NCBI GenBank assembly: GCA_959347315.1
Contig: OY365810.1
Span: 7,952,598-8,016,597, forward strand
Length of the DNA: 64,000 nt
Reading direction: 5' to 3'
From: Bimastos eiseni
Lineage: Eukaryota > Annelida > Clitellata > Crassiclitellata > Lumbricidae
Shown: positions 9,005 through 20,085 of the stretch, one piece after another
How the letters are laid out: every line of letters begins with the position of its first letter
Numbering within the stretch: position 1 is the stretch's first letter
Notes under the pieces: generated by a model
What the model was told of the DNA's origin: nothing
Database searches by the model: none
The model's input: the letters and a program-made list of their open reading frames with translations, nothing else
Translations under genes and position numbers: made by a program

Positions 9005-12000
9005 CTGAATGAGGTGCACACTGCACAGTGCACAGTGGCATTGGAATCTTTGGCACTTTAGCGCCTTCGTGAAGTTCTTTTAAGGCGCTATATTAATGAC
9101 CATATACATTGATGGTTGTGAAGATGACGGTGATGCTGGTGGTGGTAAAGGTGATTATAGTAAAGATTAATTTTTATGTTTGCGTCTTATCCAGTTAAGT
9201 AAATGAGAATAAACTAGATATTTACGTACCTCGTTTTACACAGCAGCAGCAGCAGCACATGAGCACAGTGATTACAACAAGCGCTAGTATTACAACAAGC
9301 GCTGGTACAGGAGGAAAGGTCTCCCAAGACAGCAGACTTTGTTTATTCATAGTATCTAAAATCGAAAAACTCCTTACGTTATGTTATGAAAATGATGATC
9401 CTATCCTGAGGTCAGAGACTAGAATATTCTTCTGGGAAAGGTTAATTCAAGTCGGAAGGATATAGGCTTATTAAAGAATCCCCTCACTGTTTCTTCTTCT
9501 CCTAGCAATTGCTTTCACATAATTATTACTCTAAGGAGCCGTTCACATATTATATAACGCTCAAGGGGTAGGTGTTTGGGTTCCTGTTTTGTTAGCGTTA
9601 TATTGTATAGGGTGGGGGTAGGTTGAGGGTTTCGTTATATATATGTAACAAACTTTTTCCAGCTTATGCTATCTTGCCTGGTTGCCTGCCAATTGAAAAT
9701 TCCATGTGCCACGGACCTTCTTTGTTTAACTGAAGTTCACAAAACGTTGTGAACCAACACTAGCACCATTAGCTGCCATCTGGTTAATTGATTTGACGTT
9801 CTTACTTATTATTTAAAAATCTACTTTTTAACAATTTCCTGTCTACAATTTTAACAATTTCCTGTGCATAGCTTTAAACGCTCTTAAATTGAACTCTGTG
9901 TGCTTTGTTTTGATTCTGGTTTAAATTAAAATTAATTCACTTGAAATAATTATTTCGTTAGGTATTATCAAGAAATTTGATTTCATTTTCTATAGTAGAC
10001 TATGAGTAAATGTTGAGGCCTACATGTTTGCTTATATACCCAATTGTAGTATACACTCTGTATACATCAAACGCTATTAAATGGGTAGAGTTGTGCCGCG
10101 AACCTATCGATAACTACCTGATAGTGCAATATTAAACCAATTCATTCTGTGTGATATTGTAATCTTCATTTCTAGTGCAAAACAGGAGGGAAACTAAAAT
10201 GGTGTTTTTAGGTAGGATTTGCGTCACTAACATGTATTATCATGCTATATTAGTAGGCCTCTATGTAGATACATGGTGACAATCGTCGACTACCCAATTA
10301 GTTACCGTAAATAATACAAGTGAATTTAGCAACATTAAAAGTCCGATTATTAAGATGCAGAGGAGCTCCATACATCCGGTATAATCATCATTGGCACGAG
10401 AGAGTACACATAGCTTGTTACACAGCTAATTGGGTGCATGATGATTTTTTACTGCAGTTTTTGAAATGGATAAAGGCTTATATAAGCCGAATCACTACTA
10501 TCAAAGTGCTAACTAACATTATATTGTTACAAAGGTTTCAGATTGTGCAACACAATTATGTCGATTGTATGTCTTTTTATGTGCTTACAGACTTGGGTGG
10601 GGTAGGAGGTAGGTAGCATATCTGTTATACCCCCACCCCTATATAATATAGGGGTGGGGTTACAGCTGCTGTTATATAATGTTATTTGGAGCAGGAGTGG
10701 CCCAAAAATTGAGATTTTATGCGTTATGCAATATGTGAACGGCCCTTAAACACAGTATGAGAATTTTCTGGTGTTTCAGAAAAGGGCAATTGCGTTCCAT
10801 GCGTGTATAAATAAAGCCGACACTTAAGCCACATCTTTTAAAAAATAGCATTTTTATGAAGGCAGTCCTTGGGAGAAAGTAAAGAGCAATCCGTTGCAGG
10901 TCTTGTAGTCTGAAAGCAACATAGACAATAGATGCGAAATCCCTAAATCAGTGCGCCACTTAAAACCATTATTATTGAAAATGGAAGTATCTGACAGCCA
11001 TTTCAAGGTCATGTGATGAATGTGACAATAATTATATTTATTTTACCTGTCTCTGAATGCACTTTAGCATACATGGGCTGCATTGTGCATGATTTCCCCT
11101 GAATGGAACAAATAGCTTCGCACCGATGCTCTCCAACTTTCCTTGGTTTTAAAATCTGATTAACAGACTCTGTCGACATATCATCACCACTGAACCATTT
11201 CCATTTGTAACTACATGATTGACTGGTGTTTGCGAAACAACTGACTTCGTCATTCACAGCTACGTTAACTACGACTTCGCTGCTGAAGACATCTGAATAA
11301 ATATAACACAAAACATTTTTGCTGTACCAAACAAGTGTAGCCAAAGTGCGGCTGTCATGACTGCTTAAATAAAAATAATGAAATATATCTGAATAGAATC
11401 AATATTATAATTTGTTGCATCAAGGAATTATATGCGCGGTAAATCATAAGAAAGAATATAAATTTAAGCCTCATGATTCATTGAGTGATTTTCAAAGTGT
11501 CAGCTTAGGCGCGATTTGTATCTGCGAAGAACTTGTTAATAACAGTCCATGTATTGATTACAGCTATTTGCGATGTTTAAGTTATCCATATCATGGAACA
11601 GATAATTTAAGTGGATTCTGTGGTTAGTTCAACACATATCTAATGCCTTCACCATAATACCATAATGTATCATAGCGGCGAAGTTCCTTACAAAATTAAA
11701 ACTGCATTGGTGATTCCAGTGTATAAAATGGGTGATAGGACTAATGATAACATAACTAACAAAAGGCTCATCTCTATCAATTACTTTGTCAATTACTTTT
11801 AAAGGTGCTTTATGACGGATTGAATTCCTATGTGACAAACACTAAACTTATACACCCAAACCAACATGGATTCCAGCAAAACCACTCGACTGCCATGGCT
11901 CTAATGGGGACGGTGAAACGAACAAGTAGGCCAAAAGCTATTAATAGCAGTGATTACACCATAGGAATCTTCCTGGACCTCTCCAAGGTTTTTTTAAACT

Positions 12001-15000
12001 GGTTATCATACCATCTTGCTAAAAAAGTTATGTAACTTTGAAGCAAAACGAGTTCAACTCCAATGGTTACCGAGCAACCTAAGTGATAGGACACAGAGGG
12101 TAGCATGCAAAGGTTATACTTCCCTTTCCCGCTCTATTAGCTACGGTCTTCCCCAAGGCTCTAACCTTGGGTGCACTTCTGTTTCTGATTTGTATTAATG
12201 ATTTGGCCAAATTATCTTCCATTCTTTTCTTTATATTATTTGCCGATGATGCCAACTTGTTTCATTCCCAAACCTTGCTCGACATCCTTAATACTGAATT
12301 GGAAAAAGCATCTGATTGGTTAACTGCTAATAAAATCACATTTGAACAGACAAGACTAATATAAAACAAATTCCGATCTTATACGACAACCAACTGGGGA
12401 TAACGTCAATGTGCAACTGAAACAAGAACCCATTGGGCAGATGATTAGTGCACGTTTCATAGGTGTCTACCTAGACTATAATTCAAATTGGAAATTGCAT
12501 GCTGACTGCATTCCTGGTAAAATATCTAAGAACCTTGGGACCCATAAACTGCCTGCGGCCATTCAAAATAAACTGCATTATACCATGATCTACCCGTATC
12601 TCTCCTTCTGCACTATGATTTGGGTTGCTAACTGTACAACCAGAATTTGATTAGTTTATACCCCAGTAACACTAGGCCCTGCGACCTGACCGCGCTGTCG
12701 CTATGACCATAATGCGTGTGCTGTCAGGCTCGACCCGTGAGTAATAAGCTTGTGCAGCGCTTAACGCGCGCAGACAACGCCGCTGAGACATTCCCATAAC
12801 GTATAACCAGTATCACGCTCATTTCAACCACTATGATCTTGTGGTATAAATTGGAGTGCAACACAAATAGGAGTGTCAGTCATGGAAGAAACAAATAGCA
12901 AAACTTCGTGTTACTTCTTCAAGGACAACTCGAATCCCTGGAATGCCAAGCCATCATCATGCTGAGGAGGATGAGGATGCAGTACTGTATGCTACGATGA
13001 AGAGGGACGCGTGGTCTAAAATTCCTTCGACGGTGGAAAATGGACACATGATACGATAAGATAATGGGGCATTTATTGTACATAAGTGATTGGAGGTGTT
13101 GTGCTGCACTGTGTTGGTTGTAGTGATAATAGTAGTAGAAATATTAAATTGTCAAGACACGTGCGTAATGCTAGCATGATGACTATTTGGAGAGGTGTTT
13201 GTCATGTCATGTGAAGTAATTTAAGCTGTATTTCTGAAATATGAAATGAAACAAAAACTGTCTGAGGTTGCGATCATTGCATCCCTTTGCCTGCGGTATG
13301 ACAGGATAATTAGTTGTTTTTATTTTCATACATAGGCCTATATGTACATAGAAGCACGCATAAATACAAAAGCGGCGTTGTTGCGAGCGTTAAGCGTTAC
13401 GCAATCGTATTACAAACGGGTCGAGCGTGACAGCGACGCATAATTGTCATAGCGAGAGCGGGGTCAGGTCGCAGGGACATCGCCGTTGGCGTGGTGTCAA
13501 AGTAACGACATCGTGCTCAGATCGGTAAGCCATTTTTTACGACCTCTAGCACGCTCAAATGCACTCGTACTGCGCTTCTTTCCGTCACGCTCGCACCACT
13601 TTTTTGAAGATGTTCAAAATTTGGTCACGCACCCCGCTCTCATGGTGACGGCGCCACAATCGATCTCGATTGCAATACGTTCATAGAAGATCGAACTGCG
13701 GTTCTTCTGCGGTTCTACTGCGATTCTACTACGTTCTACCCGTTTCCACCACGCTCTACGAGCTTCATTGGAGCGTTGAGATCGGGGCCTAGTGTGACTG
13801 TGTTTTTACGGATTTTCCATTGAAATTTAACAGTAAACGACCGCAATCTCACCCCGTTGGGCAGCATTCTTGAACCTAGGTCATTCGTTCGAAAGCGTAG
13901 TCAGATCTGGGTCTAGTGTGACGGGGGCCTTAGCTAGAAATGCTCCAATAAGAAGCAGTCCACTTTATTAATGGGGCCAATCGCTATTCATACAACAACC
14001 ACGTTTTGGACAATATAATCTATTTAATATAACCTGAATTAAAAGAGTACCCAGCAACCGCCCTCTTGTACCGCTTCCCAAACAATTTACTCCCTCCACC
14101 TTCTCCCACTATTTTACAATTAGCCAGTGACATACATAGCTACCCAGCCCTAGCTTCTTCTCTCTATCGAGCTGCTCCTGGTAAAAAAAATACCCTCAAA
14201 TACCCCATAGTTTTCTACTATTTGAAAGGCACATTTAATCTGGAACTCGTTACCTACTGATGTCCATCAGGCTGTAACGTTCTGTGCTTCTAAAAGAAAC
14301 TAGGAACCTTCACCTTAGATTCTACATAAACTAATGCAACAATTAATAACGAGGCTTAGTATTCACAATTAATTAATATACGAAAACATAAAATCATGGG
14401 TCTAACACGAGTCGCCTGTGCGAGTCTTAGTTGAGATTGCAATTTATGAATAATAGTTTTCAATCGTCCTATGTAAAATTTTAAACTGCTCAATTTGACC
14501 AGAATCAATCGATTGCAGGCCTGCGTACATGCAGGGGTTCCTTTATGCAGGGCTATTTTCCCCTTGGAACCTCCTATTGCTACCAACCCCTAAGACTCTG
14601 ATTAAATCGATATTGGAAGTACATGTGTATCTTTGTTGGAAACAATAAACTATTGACTCATTGATTGCTTAATGCGTTTCAAAGACATGCCCTGAAAGTT
14701 CTTAAGTTTTATAAAAATCCGTATAATAAATGTCTAAATACTGAACAAAAGGGACATCGGTCCTCGCGTAAGGCAAGCACACTTTTAAAGTCTCTGTGGA
14801 ATGATTCCTTTGATAACGAGACTCTAGGATAGGTAGCAACCCATGCATGTCTACATAAATAGTCAGATGGTTTGCTACAATACGCAGATATATTGCAAAG
14901 AAGAACGTTACATGAGGTCGACTGTGTAGTGTAATAGATGAGAGTAGGAGGGCGTTGTCATGTCTTAGGAAGATTAACAAAAGCAATCCATCAGGAAAAG

Positions 15001-18000
15001 AGTCAAAACGTTCGGTAGAAACAACAAAGACAGTAATCTTTGGTATTGCTAAGATTTATCATCAAGACACATACAGGCAGAACAAAGCAAAAACCGAAAC
15101 GTCGATTACACACGAGCAGTAGTCCAATATGGTATGAACAACGGATGCAGTTTTTAAGTTGAGTATTGGGCGGATTCTGGGAAGGCCGTGGGTGTACATG
15201 AAGCATTTAAGACCAGGAAACATGCGTGATTTGATCGGTGAAGCTAAGGTTTTGATCAAAAATTGATATCTAATTTGCAGACACCGTTCAGGCACAGGAT
15301 ATTTTGAGGCTATCCAGGATAAGATTTTGGTGACTACTTGGAAAAGATAATCAATGGAGCCGGAGAAGGAGCTTAGAGAGAAAGAGATGAATAATTGGGT
15401 TTCCTAAGCGTATGCATGTAGACCTAGGTTGTGGTGAACTGAAGATGCTTTAATGAGTTAACTGAACGGAATGGTGTAGAAAATGAACAAGAGGTGTCCG
15501 AGAAAATAACCTTACGGAACACCAAAGGTTTGCAGGTGTGATTGGAACGAGGCATCCGCTGCTTTAACTGCGATATGCTGTAAGGGTAGTAGAGATAGGA
15601 CTGAATCCAGAGAAGAGCAGAGTCAAGTTTCAGTAAATCCGAACCAGGCTGACTGTCCTTTGAGTAACATGATGTCGTCGATGTGCAAATACGACAGAAA
15701 ATATAAAAGAAACAGAGGTAGGTGACTTGCTAATCAGAGATAGCAATAACAAGTATATTGAAGAGGGAATTGATAAGGGTTTTGGTTGAGTTCCGCCTGG
15801 TTAGACCAGACTGATGTGGATTAAAAAGTGAGTTGGAGGTCAGGTAGTCATAGATCCGGAACAAAACTATGCGTTTGATTGTTGTTTTGGAAAGGATTGA
15901 TTGAAGAGAAACGAAGTTCAGTATATTTTCCCGAGAAGAAAGAACAGAACGAGTCAACCTATTGTGAGTTCGCGACCCGGATTGAATCCTGCTAGCAGTG
16001 AAATAACAGATTCTTTAGAACAAATAGGCAAGCGAATAAGGTCCGTGTAAAACAAGGAGTAATGCTATGAATATTAACATAGCCGATGCCATTTCTTAGA
16101 CAAGTTTGACCAATTACTGATATTAATAGACTAATAGGTGTATATCAGGAAATCACAACAGAACCAATCGCTGTTTCATTCAAAGAATGACACTTTGGTT
16201 CGAATTTCAGTGGAAAGGTCAACCTGTTCAGAATTATCAAGAGATGAAGTGAGAGCCGATGTCTGGAAAATTGGTCATTTAGGAAAAGTTAAGAAAAGTT
16301 CGCTTAAGCTTTATTGAATTTGACCAACGCTGTGTTATTAACAAGCCGGTATCTTCAATAGTTATCATGGCTTCATGCTATAAGATGTCAACGCCTAGCA
16401 AGGTCATCACCGGTAATTTTTGCCAAATGTTAGGAGACGTCTGCTTCAACTGAGACAAAGAAGGCAGAGCCGCTTTACGTTTAGGTGGGCAATCTGTTGT
16501 AGTCAATCAGTCAGGCAGTCAGTTAGTTAATCAGTCAGGCAGTCAGTTAGTTAATCAGTCAGTCGGTCAGTCAGTCAGGCAAGCAAGTAAGCAGGCAGTC
16601 AGGCAGGCAGTCAGACGGTCAGTCAGTCAGTTAGTCAGTCAGTCAGGTAGGCAGTGAGTGAGTGAGTGAGCGAGTGAGTGATTGAGTAATTGAATAATTG
16701 ATTGATTGGCTGATTGAATGAATGAGTGAGTGAGTCAATAAATCAGTCAGTTTTAATTCATCTTGTAGGATTAAGGATCCAATAATATATTTCCTCAAAA
16801 GGAGCTTACACAAAATGTTAATGGCGTTAGTAGAACAACTGTAGTTTTTGTCGGACGATCTCGTTGTTTGACAAACAAACGAAGAGTTGTTCAGTTCAAG
16901 TGCACTATTCATCGTCAGTGTATAGGTGACCTCGTTGTTACTGGATGTAACGCTGAGCTGTCCATCTGTAAGGGATTGATTATCACCAATCGCATTCCAC
17001 TGGAGAATAGGTAAAGTGCTCCCATGATATCTAATGCTGCATGAAAGTTTGATTTCCTCTTGTTTCAATCCGCAGCTGTTTGGTCCAATGACTCCAATGA
17101 CTCCATCCGGATGCATATTGGATTTGCAAAGTGGATAATCATCTGAAATTCATTTAATGTGATATACCAGCAAAGGTTGTATCTGCAATATCTCATATTT
17201 CATGTTTTCTATATTGAACTGGATAACACTTTTGTTGCGATGAAATTATATTGTAACCTTCAAGTCTTCATTATCGGATTTATTTATCCTATTTCTACAC
17301 TGAAATATTTTAATGTTTAAAAGCTGTGAATATTTGTACTTAGCATTTAAGCTACCTAATTTTTATTACAGGATTGTCAATTCCATCTATCGACTACATA
17401 ATTATTATAGCATCCAAGTCATTATAAGCGCTTGGAGTGAATGGCTCATAACTGCTGCAAACACGACATTACATGAACTAATCGAGCTTATCGCTGATAT
17501 GCTATTTCAGAAAAAATATGTCCTTTCGGAAAACCCAATTTTCTTGGTTTAAATAACTTTTGGCCAACTACCTAGAAAAGTATAAACGAACCTAATTTCA
17601 CGCACTTTGACATTAACGTTCTTGAAATGCAATAACTAAAGGTGCACTATTTGGCCAGATATTATAAAGGATTTTCTTTAGTAGATTGTATTATGTGTCC
17701 ATTTGCAGCAATACACGGTGCTTTTCCACCACTATGTAGTTTATGCCCATAAGCGTCCTATTCACATCAGTATCCGATCCTTGCGGATAATAATTACTTA
17801 TGAGAGCAAAATCTTGACGTACTTAACACAATAAGCTGAGCCGTTCTATATTCTCCAAATCCTTCATCTTCCACGCATTCGTATTTTCCAGCATCTGAAG
17901 GTTGAACTGAGCGAATGACTAAATTGCTGGCTCCTGTGGTTGCGTTAATTTCAACTGAAAACCTGCCATCATTATACGGCTGTAGAATAGCTATTCCGGT

Positions 18001-18645
18001 GTAAACATATAAGTTTCCATGACGCCATTGAACATGATTTGCTTGAAGGGATGTCGAGCAATTCATATAAGTTGAGTCATTTATCTTTACCTCGGTGTCA
18101 TGAGGAATCACAATCAACCTTGACTCTGAAAATGGCGCAATTCAACGTGATTGTGTAGTTTCTTAGTCATAATTCATCACAATTGTCTCATAGATTTCCT
18201 CTATATTAGCATAGTTGCGCATTTCCGTTACATAACAGTGAACAGCACAAACTTTCATTAGTTTTTCGATGGATGTCAATGGTATATGATGTCATTAGCC
18301 TTATTTTAACTGCTGGCGCTTATCATTCTCTGCTACTAAATCAAGTCTTCTGAGTCTAGTTCTAGCTGTCGCCGTTTTATCGGTTCAACTTGGTTTTGGT
18401 TTCGAATAATGCCCTTCTACTAGTACTATGGAGGCTGCATAGTGATAATTAATAATAAACGGCATCTTCAATAATTATTTTTTAATAAAATCAAATTAAT
18501 TTCAAAGATATCTAGACCTAACGATATTTGGACTGAGTATTTTACAAGAAATTGCCAAATACCTGCTTGGATAAAAAAAAGACACACCTGTTTTATGGCA
18601 GATGCTGATTATTATGGCCAGAATTATCAAAAGCATATGGTCCAT
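8812..18645 (-). CDS. Ig receptor gene A: three Ig domains, one TM, cytoplasmic tail (spliced)
   Basis: Six minus-strand exons are proposed: 18588-18645 signal peptide, 17823-18125 Ig1, 16810-17142 Ig2, 11047-11292 Ig3, 9226-9355 TM, 8812-9004 tail. All have AG acceptors and GT donors, and the spliced length is 1263 bases, a multiple of three (420 aa plus stop). The Ig exons are phase 1-1, the classic Ig-shuffling phase. The product would be a type I cell-surface receptor. The ligand is unknown. Gene B (46332-52771) has the same structure, and conservation of phase and exon length argues for a real gene. Introns hold two transposon insertions and two LINEs, so expression needs RNA evidence. 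Splice sites are read by eye; the TM donor is ambiguous. Confidence 0.75.
9226..9355 (-). CDS. gene A transmembrane exon
   Basis: The acceptor 'gattttag' precedes a short juxtamembrane stretch (TMNKQSLLSWETFPP), then the helix VPALVVILALVVITVLM, then CCCCCC and VKR as stop-transfer. Compared with gene B the helix is lengthened by an 18-bp tandem duplication (9271-9288 and 9289-9306). The six-cysteine run is encoded by a CAG/GCA trinucleotide repeat (9241-9256). Donors are possible at 9230 (phase 1) or 9226 (phase 2); the latter keeps the long tail frame. Confidence 0.7.
9535..10746. mobile_element. 1.21-kb TIR element flanked by TAA
   Basis: The left end reads GGAGCCGTTCACATATT and the reverse complement of the right end reads AGGGCCGTTCACATATTG, continuing with ATAACGC on both sides. 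TAA flanks it (9532-9534 and 10747-10749). Segment B has the empty site with a single TAA in 'catgctaaacatag'. A 3-bp TWA target fits PIF/Harbinger, but no transposase is visible, so it is a non-autonomous copy. Interior palindromes ('cccacccctatataatatag') lie near 10630-10660. Confidence 0.8.
11047..11292 (-). CDS. gene A exon 4: Ig-like domain 3
   Basis: 246 bp, acceptor 'tttattcag', donor 'acag|gtaaaa', phase 1-1. The peptide has the Ig pattern: a B-strand cysteine in 'NDEVSC', a tryptophan in 'YKWKWFSG', and an F-strand cysteine in 'VGEHRCEAIC'. Two or three additional cysteines suggest an extra disulfide. N-glycosylation is possible at NTS. The gene B exon has the same length and the same cysteines. 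Confidence 0.8.
11645..14300 (+). mobile_element. jockey/CR1-group LINE, broken and nested
   Basis: Reverse-transcriptase blocks occur in order but in different frames: 'HPNQHGFQQNHSTAMALM' and 'TIGIFLDLSK' (11805-12035), 'SDRTQRVACKGYTSL' and 'GLPQGS' (12016-12198), the catalytic FADD box in 'ILFADDANLF' (12167-12364), then 'GVYLDYNSNWKLH' and 'YPYLSFCTMIW' (12411-12650). The polyprotein end continues after 13933 beyond a Harbinger-like insertion. Stops and frameshifts kill it. It lies in the Ig2-Ig3 intron of gene A on the opposite strand. Segment B carries the same insertion (47955-49225), so it predates the duplication. Confidence 0.8.
12659..13929. mobile_element. second Harbinger-type element, inserted in the LINE
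   Basis: Flanked by TTA on both sides (12656-12658 and 13930-13932). Segment B has the unoccupied LINE sequence 'gattagcttaactagaaatg'. The right end, reverse complemented, starts GGCCCCCGTCACACTAGACC, the same terminus as the 6380 element. A plus-strand remnant 'GQLESLECQAIIMLRRMRMQ' at about 12920-13000 matches the transposase start of that element. Most of the interior is gone. Arms (12659-12850 and 13370-13929) form an imperfect inverted repeat. Confidence 0.75.
14640..16020 (-). mobile_element. L2-like LINE fragments, reverse strand
   Basis: The minus-strand frame at 15730-15957 reads 'RIVLFRIYDYLTSNSLFNPH' followed by 'QSGLTRRNSTKTLINSLFN', the start of a LINE reverse transcriptase. 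A second piece at about 14780-14850 reads 'LLPILESRYQRNHSTETLKV', the same region of another copy. The rest is too decayed to place. This stretch is absent from segment B (about 49510-49580), so it inserted after the A/B duplication. Confidence 0.65.
16502..16745. repeat. imperfect (CAGT)n/(GAGT)n microsatellite
   Basis: About 240 bases of CAGT, CAGG and GAGT units just downstream (minus-strand sense) of the gene A Ig2 exon. Similar tetranucleotide tracts sit at the same place in gene B (49975-50400) and near pseudogene C (29325-29366). Confidence 0.9.
16810..17142 (-). CDS. gene A exon 3: Ig-like domain 2
   Basis: 333 bp, acceptor 'tgaatttcag', donor T|GTAAGC, phase 1-1. The Ig pattern is 'IKLSCSIRYHG', 'LPILQWNAIGD', 'LTMNSALELNNSSFVCQTT'. 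Extra cysteines occur near the start (PLCKS), in GPNSCG and near the end (YSCS). N-glycosylation sites include NNSS and NYS. Compared with gene B it is 15 bp longer, with a duplicated GVI-GVI and a longer loop before the E strand. Reading past the donor enters the microsatellite. Confidence 0.8.
17823..18125 (-). CDS. gene A exon 2: Ig-like domain 1 (V/I-type)
   Basis: 303 bp, acceptor 'ccattttcag', donor TTAA|GTACGT, phase 1-1. Canonical residues are Cys in 'STYMNCSTSL', Trp in 'HVQWRHG', and 'SDAGKYECVEDEG', the DxGxYxC motif of V/I-set domains. This is the membrane-distal domain. By eye it differs from the gene B domain at about 12 of 98 residues, while all structural residues are kept. 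Confidence 0.85.
18588..18645 (-). CDS. gene A exon 1: signal peptide
   Basis: The ATG at 18645 opens 'MDHMLLIILAIIISICHKT', a hydrophobic leader, and splices at ACAG|GTGTGT in phase 1. The exon length of 58 bp is identical in gene B, and the bases before the ATG ('tcgctttcagca') are conserved in four copies in the window. The join gives Glu before the Ig1 sequence. Confidence 0.75.
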
Positions 18646-18730
18646 TGCTGAAAGCGATAACGAGTCTCCGTTTTGCGAAGAAAACTAAAAAAAAATAAAA
18701 GGTGTTAGGATGGTCAAATAGCAACGTGTA
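18646..18730 (-). promoter_or_regulatory. conserved 5' flank of gene A
   Basis: The minus-strand block from the ATG back to 'ccatcctaacacc' is recognisable at 28934-29005, 32709-32785 and 52772-52845. It includes 'aaacggagtctcg'-like words. In the 28.9- and 32.7-kb copies a 'ttttatac' TATA-like word lies 35-45 bases before the ATG; in A it is T-rich. The conservation fits a core promoter plus 5' UTR, but no start site can be fixed. Confidence 0.45.
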
Positions 18731-19112
18731 CAAGACATGGATCAAAAAGACTAAAACCAACAACGAAGACTTATTTACGTTACTACATGTACGCACACGG
18801 ACAAACACACGGACACGCATACGCACAAGCACACGTACACGTACAAAGACACATACGCACACATACATACATACAATGACACATGCATACATACAATGAC
18901 ACGCATACATACACGCCCACATACAAGCACACAGACACGCACACATACAAGCACACACACGCACACATACACACACAGACAAGCACACGGACATGCACAC
19001 ATGCACGCACACATAAATAGACACATACGCACACATACGAGCACACAGACACGCACACACACACACAGACACGCACGCGGACACATACAAAGACACATAC
19101 GCACATACACAC
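18731..19112. repeat. (CA)n-rich variant microsatellite
   Basis: 18780-19112 is a long array of ACACAY, ACATAC and ACGCAC words. It opens all frames on both strands and creates Cys/Val or Thr/His artefact ORFs. Confidence 0.95.
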
Positions 19113-19129
19113 GAAAGAGACGCCCATTT

Positions 19130-19470
19130 TTGGTTTTCGGTTGTCATTGGCGGAACGGCGGCGGCTGGACCTTGGCGAAGGCTAGGACTCTAACCATAAC
19201 ATCATTCCTATTGGACAACGGTAGCATGGGAGTCAGTGCATACTCTAGGACTCTACAGACATCCCTATTGGCCAATGGTAACATGGAATTCAATGTATTG
19301 TAAGAGCATTAACATTGTTCTAAATGTGTATATTATCAAGGAATACCATCATCACAACCCTAATTCTCTTAATGAAATATAAAATTGAAACATTTGAAAC
19401 TTTATTTAGCAATAATAATAATAATAATAATAGTAATAATAAAAATAATTTGGACTAATTTGTAGAAGAG
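19130..19470. repeat. short tandem duplication and (AAT)n
   Basis: Two imperfect copies of a 65-70-bp unit ('aggactcta' ... 'cctattggacaacggtagc') occupy 19180-19300. 19410-19450 is (AAT)n that leads into the LINE fragment. No gene is seen. Confidence 0.6.
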
Positions 19471-19964
19471 GCAGCGGAAAACATCAACGACATAGCATGT
19501 TGAACGATGTCATCTGGAGAGCTCTTGGCAGGGCGAAGATTCCAGCGCAAAAGGAACCTCTCGGCTTGCTAAGAGAAGATGGAAAGCGACCGGACGGCGT
19601 CACGCTCATTCCTTGGACACGTGGTCGATGTCTGGCATGGGATGTGACAGTGCCCGACACCTACGCTAAGTCACATCTTGTCGACACATCTATCAGAGCT
19701 GGCGAAGCAGCCGAACGCGCAGCTAAGACGAAGAGGGCCAAGTATTCCACCATAACCAACACCCACGACTTCGTAGCCCTCTCCTTGGAATCCGGCGGCG
19801 CTTGGAGCAGTGAAGGACTGCAGTTCATCTCAGAGTTGGGTAGTCGAACGAGTGCTGCAACCCACGATCCAATGGAGACGTCATTTCTGTTCCAACGTAT
19901 CTCAGTTGTCCTTCAGCGTGGGAACGCAGCCTGCCTCTTCGGGACATTGCCAACACTCACTTAG
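19470..19964 (+). mobile_element. LINE 3' fragment with restriction-like endonuclease domain
   Basis: One open frame of 155 codons from ATG 19497, extended upstream by 'KHQRHS'. It reads 'HSMLNDVIWRALGRAKIP', 'GKRPDGVTLIPWTRGR', 'CLAWDVTVPDTYAKSHL' and ends 'FQRISVVLQRGNAACLFGTL'. The RPD...(10-15)...DVT pattern is that of PD-(D/E)XK-like endonuclease domains at the C-terminus of some LINE polyproteins, and this tail recurs in many invertebrate genomes. The reverse transcriptase part is missing (5' truncation). AAT repeats flank both sides. The open frame suggests a rather recent insertion. Confidence 0.7.
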
Positions 19965-19997
19965 CTCATCATGGGCGATAACAGCATAATGTGAAAC

Positions 19998-20025
19998 ATA
20001 TATAATAATAATAATAATAATATCG

Positions 20026-20076
<51 letters not shown>

Positions 20077-20085
20077 GCAATAATG
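19998..20085. repeat. (AAT)n microsatellite
   Basis: About 85 bases of AAT interrupted by 'cgat' and 'agc'. It probably originates from the LINE tail. It creates a poly-Ile frame on the minus strand. Confidence 0.95.

Noticed and set aside
11412..11627. 71-codon plus-strand ORF downstream of Ig3 (gene A)
   Set aside because: The equivalent region in segment B is frameshifted, so it is not maintained as coding.
18593..19303. Overlapping Cys/Val-rich and Thr/His-rich ORFs up to 184 codons
   Set aside because: Product of the CA-type microsatellite, which opens all frames. Only 18588-18645 is a credible exon.
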